Source: Clostridiales bacterium (GTDB lineage: Bacteria > Bacillota > Clostridia > Peptostreptococcales > Anaerovoracaceae). Taken from it: 64,000 nucleotides of DNA. Location of the stretch: the NCBI GenBank assembly GCA_015243575.1, contig CP042469.1, positions 4,182,929 through 4,246,928 of the forward strand. The letters run 5' to 3'. Under the pieces are notes generated by a model. That model was not told the DNA's origin. It worked only from the letters and a program-made list of their open reading frames with translations, and did not search any database. Both the position numbers and the translations under genes were made by a program. This document shows, one piece after another, positions 50,464 to 59,801 of this stretch (its first letter is position 1; each line of letters starts with the position of its first letter).

Positions 50464-51630
50464 ATGAAAAGCAACAAAACGCTAAAACTTGCAATCCTAT
50501 CGATTTCATTTCTACTGATGCTGAGGCTCACCATTTCCCCCGCCCTTGCCGAAATCGGCAAAGCCTTTCCTGAAGTAAACCAGGGAACACTGATGAACAT
50601 GGTTATTCTAGCTTCTGTTATGGCGATTCCCTTCGGATTCATCTCCGGCATCCTGGCGAATTTCATGAAGAAGAAAACGATTCTATATATCGGTTTTATC
50701 TTCTATATCATTGGAGGTCTTGGGCCTATGTTTGCGCCGACCTTCAATATGGTTCTCTTCTTCAGAGCCCTTCTCGGCGTTGGGACAGGACTGTTCCTTC
50801 CCTTTGCAGCAGGCTTGATTGCGGATTTCTTCCAGGGTGAGGAGAGAGAAAAGATGATCGGATACCAGAGCACGGCTGTTGCACTGGGCAATATTATTAC
50901 AAGTATCCTTGCGGGTGTACTGGCAACGATCAATTGGAGACTATCCTTCCTGATCTATGCCTTTGCGGTGATCACGCTGATTCTTGTTGCATCCAAAATG
51001 CCGGAACCTCTCAAAATTGAAAAACAGAAGGAACAGGGCGGCATGGTAAACCGCAAAATGATGTTTGTCTGCGGTGCAATTTTTATTTATGCAATTATCT
51101 ATTATGCCTTCTTTGGTTATCTTGCTTTTGTGGTAGACAGCAAGGGACTTGGCAATGCGGCATCTACTGGTCTGGCAACCATGGTAATGACGGCGGTATC
51201 GATGATCGCAGGGATCTTCTATGCCCAATTCGTCAGGAGACTCGGGAAGGCGGCACTGCCTTTTATTCTGGTAGTGAATGTAGTCGGATATTATCTCCTT
51301 TCCATAGCGGGAAGTTTCTCGATGATCGTTATTTCAGCGGTGTTTATCGGGTTAGGATTTGGGCTCTTGATGCCTTACGGAACCTCCAAGGTTACGAAGG
51401 CAGCGCCTCCAGCAGCAGCTGTATTCGCGAACGGACTGTATATGACAGCCGTCAATCTCGGTACGGCGGTTTCTCCCACCATCTTGATTGCAGTGGGAAA
51501 AGGGTTTAACAATCCTGACGGGCAATTCATTTTCTTCTGCTGTTCTGTCGCTCTTGCGCTAGGCTTAATCATTTCCATTCTACTTACTCTAGGGACTAAG
51601 AAACTGAAAACGGAGAAAGCAGGCAGCTGA
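50464..51630 (+). CDS. MFS transporter
   Basis: 388 residues with about 12 helices. LASVMAIPFGFISGILANFM and KKTILYIGFIFYIIGGL are typical MFS features, as are the LGVGTGLFLPFAAGLIADFF and FIGLGFGLLMPYGTSK segments. GAGGAGG lies just upstream of the ATG. It follows acpS by 45 bp in the same direction. It may import the pathway substrate or export the acid product. The family gives no closer substrate. Confidence 0.85.
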   Translation: MKSNKTLKLAILSISFLLMLRLTISPALAEIGKAFPEVNQGTLMNMVILASVMAIPFGFISGILANFMKKKTILYIGFIFYIIGGLGPMFAPTFNMVLFFRALLGVGTGLFLPFAAGLIADFFQGEEREKMIGYQSTAVALGNIITSILAGVLATINWRLSFLIYAFAVITLILVASKMPEPLKIEKQKEQGGMVNRKMMFVCGAIFIYAIIYYAFFGYLAFVVDSKGLGNAASTGLATMVMTAVSMIAGIFYAQFVRRLGKAALPFILVVNVVGYYLLSIAGSFSMIVISAVFIGLGFGLLMPYGTSKVTKAAPPAAAVFANGLYMTAVNLGTAVSPTILIAVGKGFNNPDGQFIFFCCSVALALGLIISILLTLGTKKLKTEKAGS

Positions 51631-51717
51631 CAGGCTGTTATAAAAACGGAATGAGTGCACCGAAGGTCTTTGCGGAACAGCAGACGGAGCAGATATTGAT
51701 AGGTGGTAAGTGCATTG

Positions 51718-52611
51718 ATGGATCATGTTTTAAAAATCCCTCTCGGAAATGGATCCGGTGAGGTTTATCTCAAGGGGTATCCCGCGGAGGGGTACCCTAT
51801 TGAGGGGTATCCTGCAGAGGGAGTTTCCCCGGATAAAGAGGATCAGCTCCGGCCGGCAGTAATCATCTGCCCGGGAGGAGGATATCTCTGTATTGCGGAA
51901 CAGGAAGCGGAGCCCGTGGCGCGCCGATTTGCCGAAGAAGGTTTTGTTCCCTTTATCCTCTATTATTCCATCATGGAACAGGCCCGATACCGAACAGGGC
52001 AGCCTTTTAAACCTGTTTTGGAATTAAAGGAGGCGTTCCGCATCCTTCATCAGAAAGGAAAACAATGGGGGGCGGATCAGAAACGCATTCTGCTGGCGGG
52101 TTCTTCAGCCGGGGGACATCTGGCGCTTCAATACTGCGGCGAAGTCTGCTGCGGCGTGCCTGGGGTCGCTGCTGCGGAGAAACAATCAACCGTAGCCATG
52201 AGTGAACCAGCCTTGCTAAGGCCTGCTGCAATCCTTCTATCCTACCCCCTTACAGATTACCGATACCTGAATCAGGACTGGAGTACGGGGGAGGGAGATT
52301 TGAAAATCGATCTTCATCGCCTGGCAAAGAAAAAAATTTTCGGCACTGCTGATCCGGATGAGGAGCAGCTCGAAGCCCTTAATATCATTCATCGTCTTGA
52401 TGAGAATCTCCCACCTACTTTTATCTGGCATTCACGGGATGACGGGGTCATTGATGTTGAAAGCTCATTACGCCTGGAGCGAAGACTGAAAGCGCTGGGA
52501 GTGCCATGCAAGCTGCATCTTTTGGAGAAGGGTATCCATGGAGAGCCGTTAGAGAACCCCGCGTGGATTGCAATTGCATTAGAATGGCTGAGAGGGGTTC
52601 AAAGATATTAG
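51718..52611 (+). CDS. Alpha/beta hydrolase (esterase/lipase, BD-FAE-like)
   Basis: About 297 residues. AVIICPGGGYLCIAEQEAEP forms the oxyanion loop, LLAGSSAGGHLALQYCG holds the nucleophilic Ser, WHSRDDGVIDVESS the Asp and EKGIHGEP the His, so the triad is intact. Near the N-terminus a 15-bp unit (GYPAE/GYPIE) is repeated three times at about 51776-51820, an unusual insertion. AGGTGG at 51701-51706 serves either TTG 51715 or ATG 51718; an in-frame GTG at 51703 overlaps it. It probably hydrolyses an ester in the second catabolic system. Confidence 0.82.
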   Translation: MDHVLKIPLGNGSGEVYLKGYPAEGYPIEGYPAEGVSPDKEDQLRPAVIICPGGGYLCIAEQEAEPVARRFAEEGFVPFILYYSIMEQARYRTGQPFKPVLELKEAFRILHQKGKQWGADQKRILLAGSSAGGHLALQYCGEVCCGVPGVAAAEKQSTVAMSEPALLRPAAILLSYPLTDYRYLNQDWSTGEGDLKIDLHRLAKKKIFGTADPDEEQLEALNIIHRLDENLPPTFIWHSRDDGVIDVESSLRLERRLKALGVPCKLHLLEKGIHGEPLENPAWIAIALEWLRGVQRY

Positions 52612-52620
52612 GAGATAATA

Positions 52621-52995
52621 ATGAGCAACAAGGAAATTGTTTTAAAATTTATAGAAGAATGCTTCAATCGAAAAAATCTGTCCGAGTTAGAACTGTATAT
52701 GAAGGAGGGCTATATCCAGCATAATCCCACTGTAGCCCAGGGAAGGGCGGGATTTGCGGACTTTGCTCAAAATCGCTTCTTTGCTGCCTTTCCGGAGTTA
52801 AAACTGATTGTAAAGCACTGCTACGAGGACGGCAACAACGTAATCTGCCATAATCATGCGGTACTCAGAGAGGGAGAGATAGAAAATATTGTCTTTGATG
52901 TTTACCGTCTTGAGGATGGCAAGCTGGCGGAACACTGGGACTGCATTCAGCGTTTAGGCCCGGAGCAGCTGGTAGATGCGGGAGCATTTTTTTAA
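52621..52995 (+). CDS. SnoaL-like (NTF2-fold) protein
   Basis: 124 residues: a helix-rich start EIVLKFIEECFNRKNLSELE, then YMKEGYIQHNPTVAQGRAGF and FPELKLIVKHCYEDGNNVIC, and a final VFDVYRLEDGKLAEHWDCIQ. This matches the SnoaL/ester-cyclase type of NTF2 fold, whose members act on small cyclic or polyketide-like substrates, though many are uncharacterised. It starts 9 bp after the hydrolase and is preceded by AGGAG, so the two are co-translated. Confidence 0.8.
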   Translation: MSNKEIVLKFIEECFNRKNLSELELYMKEGYIQHNPTVAQGRAGFADFAQNRFFAAFPELKLIVKHCYEDGNNVICHNHAVLREGEIENIVFDVYRLEDGKLAEHWDCIQRLGPEQLVDAGAFF

Positions 52996-53010
52996 TAATA
53001 GGAGGTCGAA

Positions 53011-53329
53011 ATGGAAAGAAAAAAAGGCTTCGGCTACGGATGGGCTATGGTTTTTGGGCTGCGTGCTGGCAGGGATCGGAATCGGCGGTATTGGAAACAT
53101 ACAACCATCTATGCTTGCACAGGTCTTTGGAAGGTATGATTATGCCTCTGCCTCCAGGGTCGTAAATACAGTGGTGGGATTTATTCGGGTCACCTCATTT
53201 GCAATTATTGGAATCACGTTGAATCTAACGGGTTCCTTTGACCGGGCCTATATCATCCTGTTAGCTGTTACAGTTGTTTCTTTTGGTTTGGCATATCACA
53301 TAGATGATACCTGTATTGGAAGACAATAA
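53011..53329 (+). pseudogene. Remnant of an OFA-type MFS transporter with internal deletion and frameshift
   Basis: An ATG at 53011 with AGGAGGTCG upstream begins MERKKGFGYGWAMVF, the usual N-terminus of these carriers, but the frame ends early at a TGA. In another frame, from about 53065 on, the sequence continues as the C-terminal end of the same family (GNIQPSMLAQVFGRYDYASA, then ITLNLTGSFDRAYIILL, ending HIDDTCIGR). About 300 middle residues are missing and the two parts are out of frame. This is a decayed transporter. Confidence 0.75.
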
Positions 53330-53433
53330 CATACATTCGAGTAGGGTCAATAAATATCTCGAACGTTGGATCAATTGGCAGGAACGATCAGCAGGCCCCT
53401 GACATAAAATATAGCATAAGAGGGTGAAAGGGA

Positions 53434-53535
53434 ATGGTGATCAATATGGTTGATTGGTTTATCGGCGGTTTGTTTATTGCGTTCATCATCGGCGTTATCA
53501 TGTACGCATACTATGAAATACGGACGAGAAAATGA
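53434..53535 (+). CDS. 33-residue single-pass membrane peptide (putative)
   Basis: MVINMVDWFIGGLFIAFIIG followed by VIMYAYYEIRTRK: one membrane helix with a positive C-terminal tail. GAGGGTG lies 7 bases before the ATG, and a terminator-like stem follows 36 bp after the stop. I do not recognise a family. The rest of the 53330-53773 gap shows the terminator at 53571 and a short direct repeat around 53627-53670 (TGAAAAAC-N-TGAC). Confidence 0.5.
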   Translation: MVINMVDWFIGGLFIAFIIGVIMYAYYEIRTRK

Positions 53536-53570
53536 AGGAATCCCCTTCCACTCAGACAACACGGATGTAA

Positions 53571-53615
53571 GAAGCTGCTCTCAACTGGCTATGTGGCTGG
53601 AGAGGGCAGCTTTTT
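53571..53615 (+). terminator. Terminator after the 33-residue peptide
   Basis: GAAGCTGCTCTC pairs with GAGAGGGCAGCTT (small bulge), followed by TTTTTC. Confidence 0.7.
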
Positions 53616-53773
53616 CTATCTCAATCTGTGAAAAACATGACTTGACATGAAAAACCTGACATGACTTGACCTTTCTGCACGATTGTTATAACATAAATCA
53701 CATACATGAGGCAGAAGCACCGTCTCGGAGCATGCCGCTAAATACCGTTGTTATGCAGAATGGAGGAATCTGA

Positions 53774-54496
53774 ATGCTGCTTAATCTTGTAAGACTTGGA
53801 CAAATCGATTACCCGGATGCACTGGATTTGCAGAACCGGCTTCTGAAGCTGAGGCAGTTGGATCTGATCGAAGACACGCTGCTGCTGCTGGAGCATCCTC
53901 CCGTAATTACAGTAGGGACAGCAGGTAAGGACATCAATATTCTGGCCAATGAGGATTTCTTGAAATCCAAAGGTGTTTCCGTCCACCACATCAGCAGAGG
54001 CGGAGATGTGACCTATCACGGCCCCGGCCAACTGGTGGGATACCCCATACTCAACCTGAGACAGCAGGATAAAGATGTGAAGGTTTTTTTCAAAAAGCTG
54101 GAAAATACCTTTATTGAGTTGCTGAAACATGAATACAGAATCGATGCGGGAAGAGATCCAAAGTACCCTGGCGTATGGGTAGGAAATGAAAAAATCACCG
54201 CGCTCGGCTGTGCAGTGAAACGCTGGGTTACCATGCATGGTTTTGCTTTCAATATCAACACAAACCTGGAACATTTCCAATGGATCAATCCCTGCGGAAT
54301 TTTGGATAAGGGTGTGACTTCCCTGCAAAAAATTCTTGGACATGCGCAGGATATGGAAGCAATCACAGAGAAAACAGCTGAATATTTTATTCAACAATAC
54401 GGATATCAATCAAATAATGTGGAGAGAAGTGTTTTCCTGGATCAAGTGGAGAGGTTGACGCAAGAGCTGGAAAGCCGTGAGGAGGAGCAAAGATGA
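53774..54496 (+). CDS. lipB: Lipoyl(octanoyl) transferase
   Basis: 240 residues with [20 protein letters not shown] (the RGG-x-T-x-H-G-P-G-Q signature), the acyl-binding Cys in INPCGI and the conserved Lys in [11 protein letters not shown]. It moves octanoate from octanoyl-ACP to lipoyl domains. GGAGG precedes the ATG, and the stop overlaps the start of lipA by ATGA. Confidence 0.95.
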   Translation: MLLNLVRLGQIDYPDALDLQNRLLKLRQLDLIEDTLLLLEHPPVITVGTAGKDINILANEDFLKSKGVSVHHISRGGDVTYHGPGQLVGYPILNLRQQDKDVKVFFKKLENTFIELLKHEYRIDAGRDPKYPGVWVGNEKITALGCAVKRWVTMHGFAFNINTNLEHFQWINPCGILDKGVTSLQKILGHAQDMEAITEKTAEYFIQQYGYQSNNVERSVFLDQVERLTQELESREEEQR

Positions 54497-55353
54497 ATGA
54501 ACAGAAACCGGATTGGCTTAAGATAAGAGTGTCCTATTCTCCAAAGATCAATGAGGTAAGTGAGATGCTGAAGGCATTAAACCTGCACACGGTCTGCCAG
54601 GAGGCTAATTGCCCCAATGCGATGGAATGTTTTGGGAAGAGAACGGCAACCTTTATGATCCTAGGAAGGGAGTGCACGAGACAATGTACATTTTGCAATG
54701 TCTCCAAGGGGCATCCAATGTTGGTAGACGAGGACGAGCCTGCCAGAGTTGCCAAGGCCGCTGCCGAGCTGGATCTAAAGCACGTAGTCGTGACCTCTGT
54801 AACAAGAGACGATCTTCCTGATGGAGGAGCGGGCCATTTTGCAAGGGTGATTGAAGAGGTGAAGAAAACCTCGCCGGCAACTGCAATTGAAGTATTAATT
54901 CCCGATTTTGAGGGAGATAAGGAAGCACTTGCAGTGGTTGCTGCTGCCAAGCCCCAGGTCATCAATCATAATATTGAAACCGTAAAACGCCTCTATCCAT
55001 CCGTGAGACCCATCGCCGATTATGATCGGTCTTTGGAATTGATTCAGAGAGTGAAGGAGCTTGATCCTTCTATTTATTCTAAATCAGGATTGATGGTAGG
55101 TCTGGGAGAGACTCCAGATGAGGTGGAGGAATTATTGAAGGATCTGCGTAAATCAGATTGCGATATCGTTACCATAGGCCAGTATTTGGCACCATCTGCG
55201 CTGCATCATCCGGTGGTAGAATACGTAACTCCAGAGCAGTTTGAAAAATATAAGCTGCTGGCGGAAGGAATGGGTTTTCGGCATGTGGCATCTTCTCCTC
55301 TTGTAAGAAGCTCCTATCATGCTGGAGAGGCATTTTCCAATGATTCCATTTGA
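54493..55353 (+). CDS. lipA: Lipoyl synthase (radical SAM)
   Basis: 286 residues. The auxiliary cluster motif is [12 protein letters not shown] and the radical-SAM motif is [23 protein letters not shown] at the C-terminus supplies the conserved serine ligand. It inserts sulfur into octanoyl groups to make lipoate. It overlaps lipB (ATGA) and the next gene. Confidence 0.96.
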   Translation: MNEQKPDWLKIRVSYSPKINEVSEMLKALNLHTVCQEANCPNAMECFGKRTATFMILGRECTRQCTFCNVSKGHPMLVDEDEPARVAKAAAELDLKHVVVTSVTRDDLPDGGAGHFARVIEEVKKTSPATAIEVLIPDFEGDKEALAVVAAAKPQVINHNIETVKRLYPSVRPIADYDRSLELIQRVKELDPSIYSKSGLMVGLGETPDEVEELLKDLRKSDCDIVTIGQYLAPSALHHPVVEYVTPEQFEKYKLLAEGMGFRHVASSPLVRSSYHAGEAFSNDSI

Positions 55354-56224
55354 TGCGAAAATCTCTGAGCAACAAGATACCTCTGAGAACAATCAATTGA
55401 TCTATGTTTCAAACGCAGGGGTCTTATTAAATCTAAACGGCAGGAAGATTCTTATAGATGGATTATGCAGGGAAGGGTTTGACTTATACCGGACAACCCC
55501 CGATAAAATGGCAGAGGATATCTTATTGGGCATACCTCCCTATGATGGGATTGACCTGATGCTGTTTACCCACCACCATGGCGACCACTTTGATGCAGAG
55601 CTGGTTGCCGCGTACGTAAGAAATGGTGGAAAGGCGGCTATTTTGTCAACAGAAAAAACAGTTGCAGCAGTTCGGAAGCAGCTGGGGAGCGCGCGGCAAG
55701 ACCAGTGTGCTGCCGCTGTTTCCCGATCCTCACTGGAAGAGAAGCGAGGAGTCTCTGCTTTGCCGTTTGAGGGTGAGGGTCAACTGATTTCTCTTGATCT
55801 GGCGCCGGGAGAACGGCATACGCTTCATCTGTCGGGTATTGAAATCGATGCCATCTCTATGGTTCACCTCGGAAAAGAATACGAGAACGTCAGAAACCTT
55901 GCTTTTCTCATCAAAGGAAATGTCAAGATTCTTCATGTGGGAGATGGAGCCTATGAAGTTGAGAATTACCAAGGTCTGAAGCTTGATGAAGAAGGAATTG
56001 ATCTAATGATTGCACCATTTCCCTATGTTAGCCTGCCTTCATCACGAAATTTAATCCAGGAATGGATAAGCCCCAAGAAAATAGCGGTCATGCATTTGCC
56101 GCAAAAGGAAAAGGATGAGTATGGATGGACTGAGTCAGTGAAAAAAAGCGCCAAGCGAGCAGACCAATCCTTTCCTCCGATTAGATTCCTCGAAGAACTT
56201 GGTGAAGATACTGCCATTGAATGA
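55340..56224 (+). CDS. Metallo-beta-lactamase-fold hydrolase (UlaG-like)
   Basis: About 294 residues. [19 protein letters not shown] at the N-terminus and the metal motif [15 protein letters not shown] (H-x-H-x-D-H), then [20 protein letters not shown] and [11 protein letters not shown]. The lactonase-like MBL group to which it belongs is functionally diverse. The ATG at 55340 is preferred, as GGAGAGG lies 9 bases upstream; it overlaps the lipA end by 14 bp. The link to lipoate synthesis is positional only. Confidence 0.82.
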   Translation: MIPFDAKISEQQDTSENNQLIYVSNAGVLLNLNGRKILIDGLCREGFDLYRTTPDKMAEDILLGIPPYDGIDLMLFTHHHGDHFDAELVAAYVRNGGKAAILSTEKTVAAVRKQLGSARQDQCAAAVSRSSLEEKRGVSALPFEGEGQLISLDLAPGERHTLHLSGIEIDAISMVHLGKEYENVRNLAFLIKGNVKILHVGDGAYEVENYQGLKLDEEGIDLMIAPFPYVSLPSSRNLIQEWISPKKIAVMHLPQKEKDEYGWTESVKKSAKRADQSFPPIRFLEELGEDTAIE

Positions 56225-56257
56225 AAAAACACGGCACTTTGCAGACCGTGTTTTTCT
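56224..56257. terminator. Bidirectional terminator between the MBL gene and mgsA
   Basis: AAAAAACACGG and CCGTGTTTTT form a stem with A and T runs on the two sides, between convergent genes. Confidence 0.9.
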
Positions 56258-56264
56258 TTTGCTG

Positions 56265-56711
56265 TTATTTTACCTTGACTGAATTTTGGTAGGTGATGAT
56301 ATGACGCTCGTGCTCACTGTTCATAAGCGGTGAAGTCAAAAGGTAATCGGCAGTAGAACGATTCATTGCAGCCGGTATGTCGTAGAGCACTGCGATTCTA
56401 AGGAGTGCTTTTACATCCGGATCATGAGGCTGTGATGTAAGCGGGTCCCAGAAAAAGACCATGAAATCCACCTTTCCTTCTGAAATCATCGCGCCGATCT
56501 GTTGGTCTCCCCCCAGCGGGCCGCTCTTATATGGCTTGACCGGCAGGCCGGTTTCTTCAGCAATGAGAGAGGCAGTGGTTCCGGTCCCACAAAGAAAGTG
56601 ACCGCTCAGAAGCTCTTTGTTCTTCAGGGCCCATTCAATCATATCCTTTTTTCTGTGATCATGGGCGATCAAAGCGATTTTCTTTTGTTTCCCGAGTAAG
56701 TTATTGCTCAT
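56265..56711 (-). CDS. mgsA: Methylglyoxal synthase
   Basis: 148 residues: KKIALIAHDHRKKDMIEWA, HFLCGTGTTASLI, SGPLGGDQQIGAMI (catalytic Asp) and FFWDPLTSQPHDPDVKALLR, all diagnostic. It converts dihydroxyacetone phosphate to methylglyoxal. The start at 56711 has AGGGAGG upstream; a more distal in-frame ATG at 56744 has none. Confidence 0.95.
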   Translation of the reverse strand: MSNNLLGKQKKIALIAHDHRKKDMIEWALKNKELLSGHFLCGTGTTASLIAEETGLPVKPYKSGPLGGDQQIGAMISEGKVDFMVFFWDPLTSQPHDPDVKALLRIAVLYDIPAAMNRSTADYLLTSPLMNSEHERHIITYQNSVKVK

Positions 56712-56752
56712 AGTTCCTCCCTTTAAATATCTGTGTTTATTCATACATAATC

Positions 56753-56781
56753 ATAATACATGGAAGCATTCTGATTATCAA
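56753..56781 (-). promoter_or_regulatory. sigma-A promoter of mgsA
   Basis: On the minus strand TTGATA (56781-56776), a 17-bp spacer, then TATTAT (56758-56753), about 40 bp before the start codon. Confidence 0.65.
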
Positions 56782-56844
56782 GTAAAAATACGAAAAGACT
56801 GGGAGCATTAAGACGATGCTCCCTCAGAAAAGTTTTTTGACAAT

Positions 56845-56873
56845 CAGACAATTGGAGCACACTGTGCTATAAT
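56845..56873 (+). promoter_or_regulatory. Promoter of the PocR-GGDEF-HD-GYP gene
   Basis: CAGACA, a 17-bp spacer and TATAAT with extended -10 (TGC before it). Just upstream GGGAGCAT/ATGCTCCC (56801-56823) forms a hairpin followed by a T6 run. The predicted transcription start near 56880 rules out the GTG at 56876 as translation start. Confidence 0.6.
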
Positions 56874-56920
56874 AAGTGCGATACGTCAAATTTGCAGAAG
56901 ATATGCAGGAGAGCAGGCGA

Positions 56921-58852
56921 ATGGTGGGCAGTTGGAAACTGGAAGAACTAATCAATTTTGAAGCACTTCAGACAATGTTTGAGAACCTGAACAAAGTCGT
57001 GGGAATTCCCGTAGGAATTATGGATATGGATGGAAATGCGCTTGCCTCAGCAGGATGGAATGGAATTTGTTCCAGTTACCACAGGAAACACCCTGAAACA
57101 GCAAAGCGATGTAAAATTAGTGATCAGTGCATCAAAATGCATATTGGATATGATGATTTTGTGGCATATAAGTGCCTGAATCATATGTGGGACGCAGCGG
57201 TTCCCCTCATCATTGAAAAGGAACACCTTGCCACCTTATTCATAGGGCCGTACTTTCATGAAGATGAACTCATCAACTTGGATTTATATAAAAAGCAGGC
57301 AGCGGAGTTTGGCTTTGATGAAGAGCAGTACCTATCGGCATTGCAGGAGGTTCCCAGAATCTCCAAAGAAAAAATACGATCCCTACTGGAATATTACAAA
57401 GCTTTTGTAATGACAGTAGTTGACAGCAGCTTATCAAAACTCATGTACATGGAAGCGAGCAGTAAGCTAAACCGGTTATTCGACTCCATGCAGGATCATA
57501 TTATTTTACTGGATCGCTCCGGCAGATTTTTAGAATGGAATCGCCCGATCTCCCAGGAGGTTTGCCTCTACCCAGAGGAGTTTATCGGGAATTATTACTA
57601 TGATGTACTTCCTTATGAACTGTGCGCCTTGCTGGAAAGAGGGCTGAAGAGGCTGGAAACAGAGGATGTTATCGCACCGCATATCTTTCCATACCGTGTA
57701 AATGAACTTGAGGTATGGTATTCTGCGCAGATTACCAAAGTAATGCATTTTCTATCAGGAAAAGCAGATTGCTACATGATTGCTCTGCGGGATGTAACGG
57801 AACGGAAGAAAACCGAGGATGAAATCAGGTTCCTGAATTATTACGATAAACTAACGGGAGTTTACAATAGAAGGTATTATGAAAATGAAATAAAACGGTT
57901 CGACTGTGAAGAGAACCTTCCGATCTCCATTATCATTGGTGATGTGAACGGTCTTCGGATGGTCAACGATGCCTTCGGGCATGATAAAGGAGATGAATTG
58001 CTTCAGAAAGCTGCTGCTGCCATCCAAGCAGCATGCAGGGAACAAGATCTGGTTGCTCGCTGGGGCGGTGATGAATTTGTGATTCTCTTGCCGAACACCA
58101 AGGGCGAAGATGCGGAACGCCTGATACAAAAAATTCGCCAGCTTTATTCTGAGGAATATGTCAATTCCGTCAACATCAATATCTCTTTCGGGTGGGAAAC
58201 AAAATATTCTGCCGATGAAGATATCATGAAGGTTCTCAAAAGTGCGGAAGATTATATGTATAAGCATAAGCTCCTCGAGAGCCAGAGTCTGCGAGGGAAT
58301 ATTATCGGTACGATCATCAATACCCTTCATGAAAAGAATTACAGAGAAGAGCAGCATTCCAAACGGGTAAGTGAGCTGTGCCAGAAAATCGGGAAGGTCA
58401 TGGGGCTTTCTGAGATTGACATTCATAAGCTGAAAGTAGTAGGACTTCTCCACGATATCGGTAAGATTGCAATTGGCGAAGGTATTTTGAATAAGCCGGG
58501 CAGACTATCTGATCTGGAATTTATCGAAATTAAAAGGCACCCAGACATTGGATACAGAATCTTGAGCGCTTCAGACGAAATGCTCGATCTGGCAGAATGC
58601 ATCTGGGCTCATCATGAAAGATGGGATGGGGGCGGATATCCCAAGGGGCTCAGTGGTACCGAAATCCCCCAGCTTTCAAGAATTATCGCTGTAGCTGACA
58701 GCTACGATGCCATGACCAGTGAAAGGCCCTATCGAAAAGCCCTGAGCGACCATGAGGCTATTTTAGAAATCAGGAACCATGCGGGAACCCAGTTTGATCC
58801 AGATGTTGCAAGGATTTTCACGGAAGATGTTTTGAACAACAGGTGGGAGTAA
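56921..58852 (+). CDS. PocR-PAS-GGDEF-HD-GYP signalling protein
   Basis: About 643 residues. About 5-185 is a PocR sensory domain (VGIPVGIMDMDGNALASAGW and a cysteine-rich RCKISDQCIKMH). About 190-310 is a PAS domain. About 325-450 is GGDEF with RWGGDEFVILLP, probably an active diguanylate cyclase. About 470-640 is HD-GYP (LLHDIGKIAIGEGILNKPG, HHERWDGGGYPKGLSG). It could thus both make and break c-di-GMP. The ATG at 56921 has AGGAG 9 bases upstream. PocR domains often bind small hydrocarbon or polyol ligands. Confidence 0.9.
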   Translation: MVGSWKLEELINFEALQTMFENLNKVVGIPVGIMDMDGNALASAGWNGICSSYHRKHPETAKRCKISDQCIKMHIGYDDFVAYKCLNHMWDAAVPLIIEKEHLATLFIGPYFHEDELINLDLYKKQAAEFGFDEEQYLSALQEVPRISKEKIRSLLEYYKAFVMTVVDSSLSKLMYMEASSKLNRLFDSMQDHIILLDRSGRFLEWNRPISQEVCLYPEEFIGNYYYDVLPYELCALLERGLKRLETEDVIAPHIFPYRVNELEVWYSAQITKVMHFLSGKADCYMIALRDVTERKKTEDEIRFLNYYDKLTGVYNRRYYENEIKRFDCEENLPISIIIGDVNGLRMVNDAFGHDKGDELLQKAAAAIQAACREQDLVARWGGDEFVILLPNTKGEDAERLIQKIRQLYSEEYVNSVNINISFGWETKYSADEDIMKVLKSAEDYMYKHKLLESQSLRGNIIGTIINTLHEKNYREEQHSKRVSELCQKIGKVMGLSEIDIHKLKVVGLLHDIGKIAIGEGILNKPGRLSDLEFIEIKRHPDIGYRILSASDEMLDLAECIWAHHERWDGGGYPKGLSGTEIPQLSRIIAVADSYDAMTSERPYRKALSDHEAILEIRNHAGTQFDPDVARIFTEDVLNNRWE

Positions 58853-58866
58853 TCAGGCGATATATT

Positions 58867-58926
58867 TTTTGACAAACAGGTGACTATTTTGACAAACAGG
58901 TGACTATTTTGAGAAACAGGGGAGCT
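58867..58926. repeat. Three 20-bp tandem repeats
   Basis: TTTTGACAAACAGGTGACTA at 58867-58886 and 58887-58906 are identical; the third unit (58907-58926) has diverged. They lie between the signalling gene and the YfiH-type gene and each carries a TTGACA-like hexamer. Confidence 0.85.
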
Positions 58927-58962
58927 TTAAATATTCCGACAGTACTAGAAAGGGGAAACTCC

Positions 58963-59724
58963 GTGAAAACCGAATATTGGCTCAACAATAAAAGAATTGT
59001 GGCAGGTATGACCTTTGCGGCTGATTCCGAGCCGGAACGTAATAACATGGCACTTCACGTATGTAGGGATCAGGAAGCTGTTCTCGCCAACAGAAGAAAA
59101 CTTGCAGAAGAAGTTGGATGCAGCCTGGACAACTTTGTTTGTACGAACCAGACCCACAGTGCGAATATCAGGCGGGTTGGTGCAGGAGAACGAGGACGAG
59201 GGTCAATGCGTGCGGACACAGCCATTGCTGATACAGATGCTTTGTACACCTATGAGCCGGGATTGCTCTTGTGCTGCTTTACTGCGGACTGCGTTCCTGT
59301 AATCCTGTATCATGAAAAAACAGGTCTCATAGGAACCATTCATTCCGGCTGGCAGGGTACTGTGAAGGAAATCACACCAAAGTTTCTTGAGCGGATAAAA
59401 AAACAAGAGAACTGCAACCTGGACGAACTCTCCGTATTCATCGGGGCTTCACTGAGTGCAGACCGATTTGAAGTGGATGAGGATGTCAGCTTGCAGTTTT
59501 CGCAATTGGAATATGCAAACGATTTGATCTCTTATCACAGGGAGAGACGGAAATATCATATCGATAACCAGCTGACCGTAAAGCGCCAATGTGAGCTGGC
59601 GGGGGTCAACCCGGAACGAATTTTCATCGATCGTACCTGTACGTATGAGGCGAAAGATTGCTTTTCCTACAGGGAGGATAAGGCTTGCGGCAGACACCTT
59701 AGCTTTATTCTGCGAAAAGAATAA
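58963..59724 (+). CDS. YfiH/laccase-domain family protein (CNF1-like multicopper fold)
   Basis: 253 residues with the family's three metal/active-site blocks: TNQTHSANIRR, TADCVPVILYH and IHSGWQGT. Proteins of this family were named polyphenol oxidase or laccase-like and have since been shown to act on purine nucleosides, or, as YfiH in E. coli, to affect peptidoglycan. The GTG at 58963 follows AAAGGGG; the in-frame TTG at 58900 lies in the 20-bp repeats. Confidence 0.87.
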   Translation: MKTEYWLNNKRIVAGMTFAADSEPERNNMALHVCRDQEAVLANRRKLAEEVGCSLDNFVCTNQTHSANIRRVGAGERGRGSMRADTAIADTDALYTYEPGLLLCCFTADCVPVILYHEKTGLIGTIHSGWQGTVKEITPKFLERIKKQENCNLDELSVFIGASLSADRFEVDEDVSLQFSQLEYANDLISYHRERRKYHIDNQLTVKRQCELAGVNPERIFIDRTCTYEAKDCFSYREDKACGRHLSFILRKE

Positions 59725-59801
59725 GAATCGATACAGCTTGCAAACAAAGGAAGTATCCCAACCAAAAACAGATAATCGGAATTGGATGAAGAGAAAAGGA
59801 A

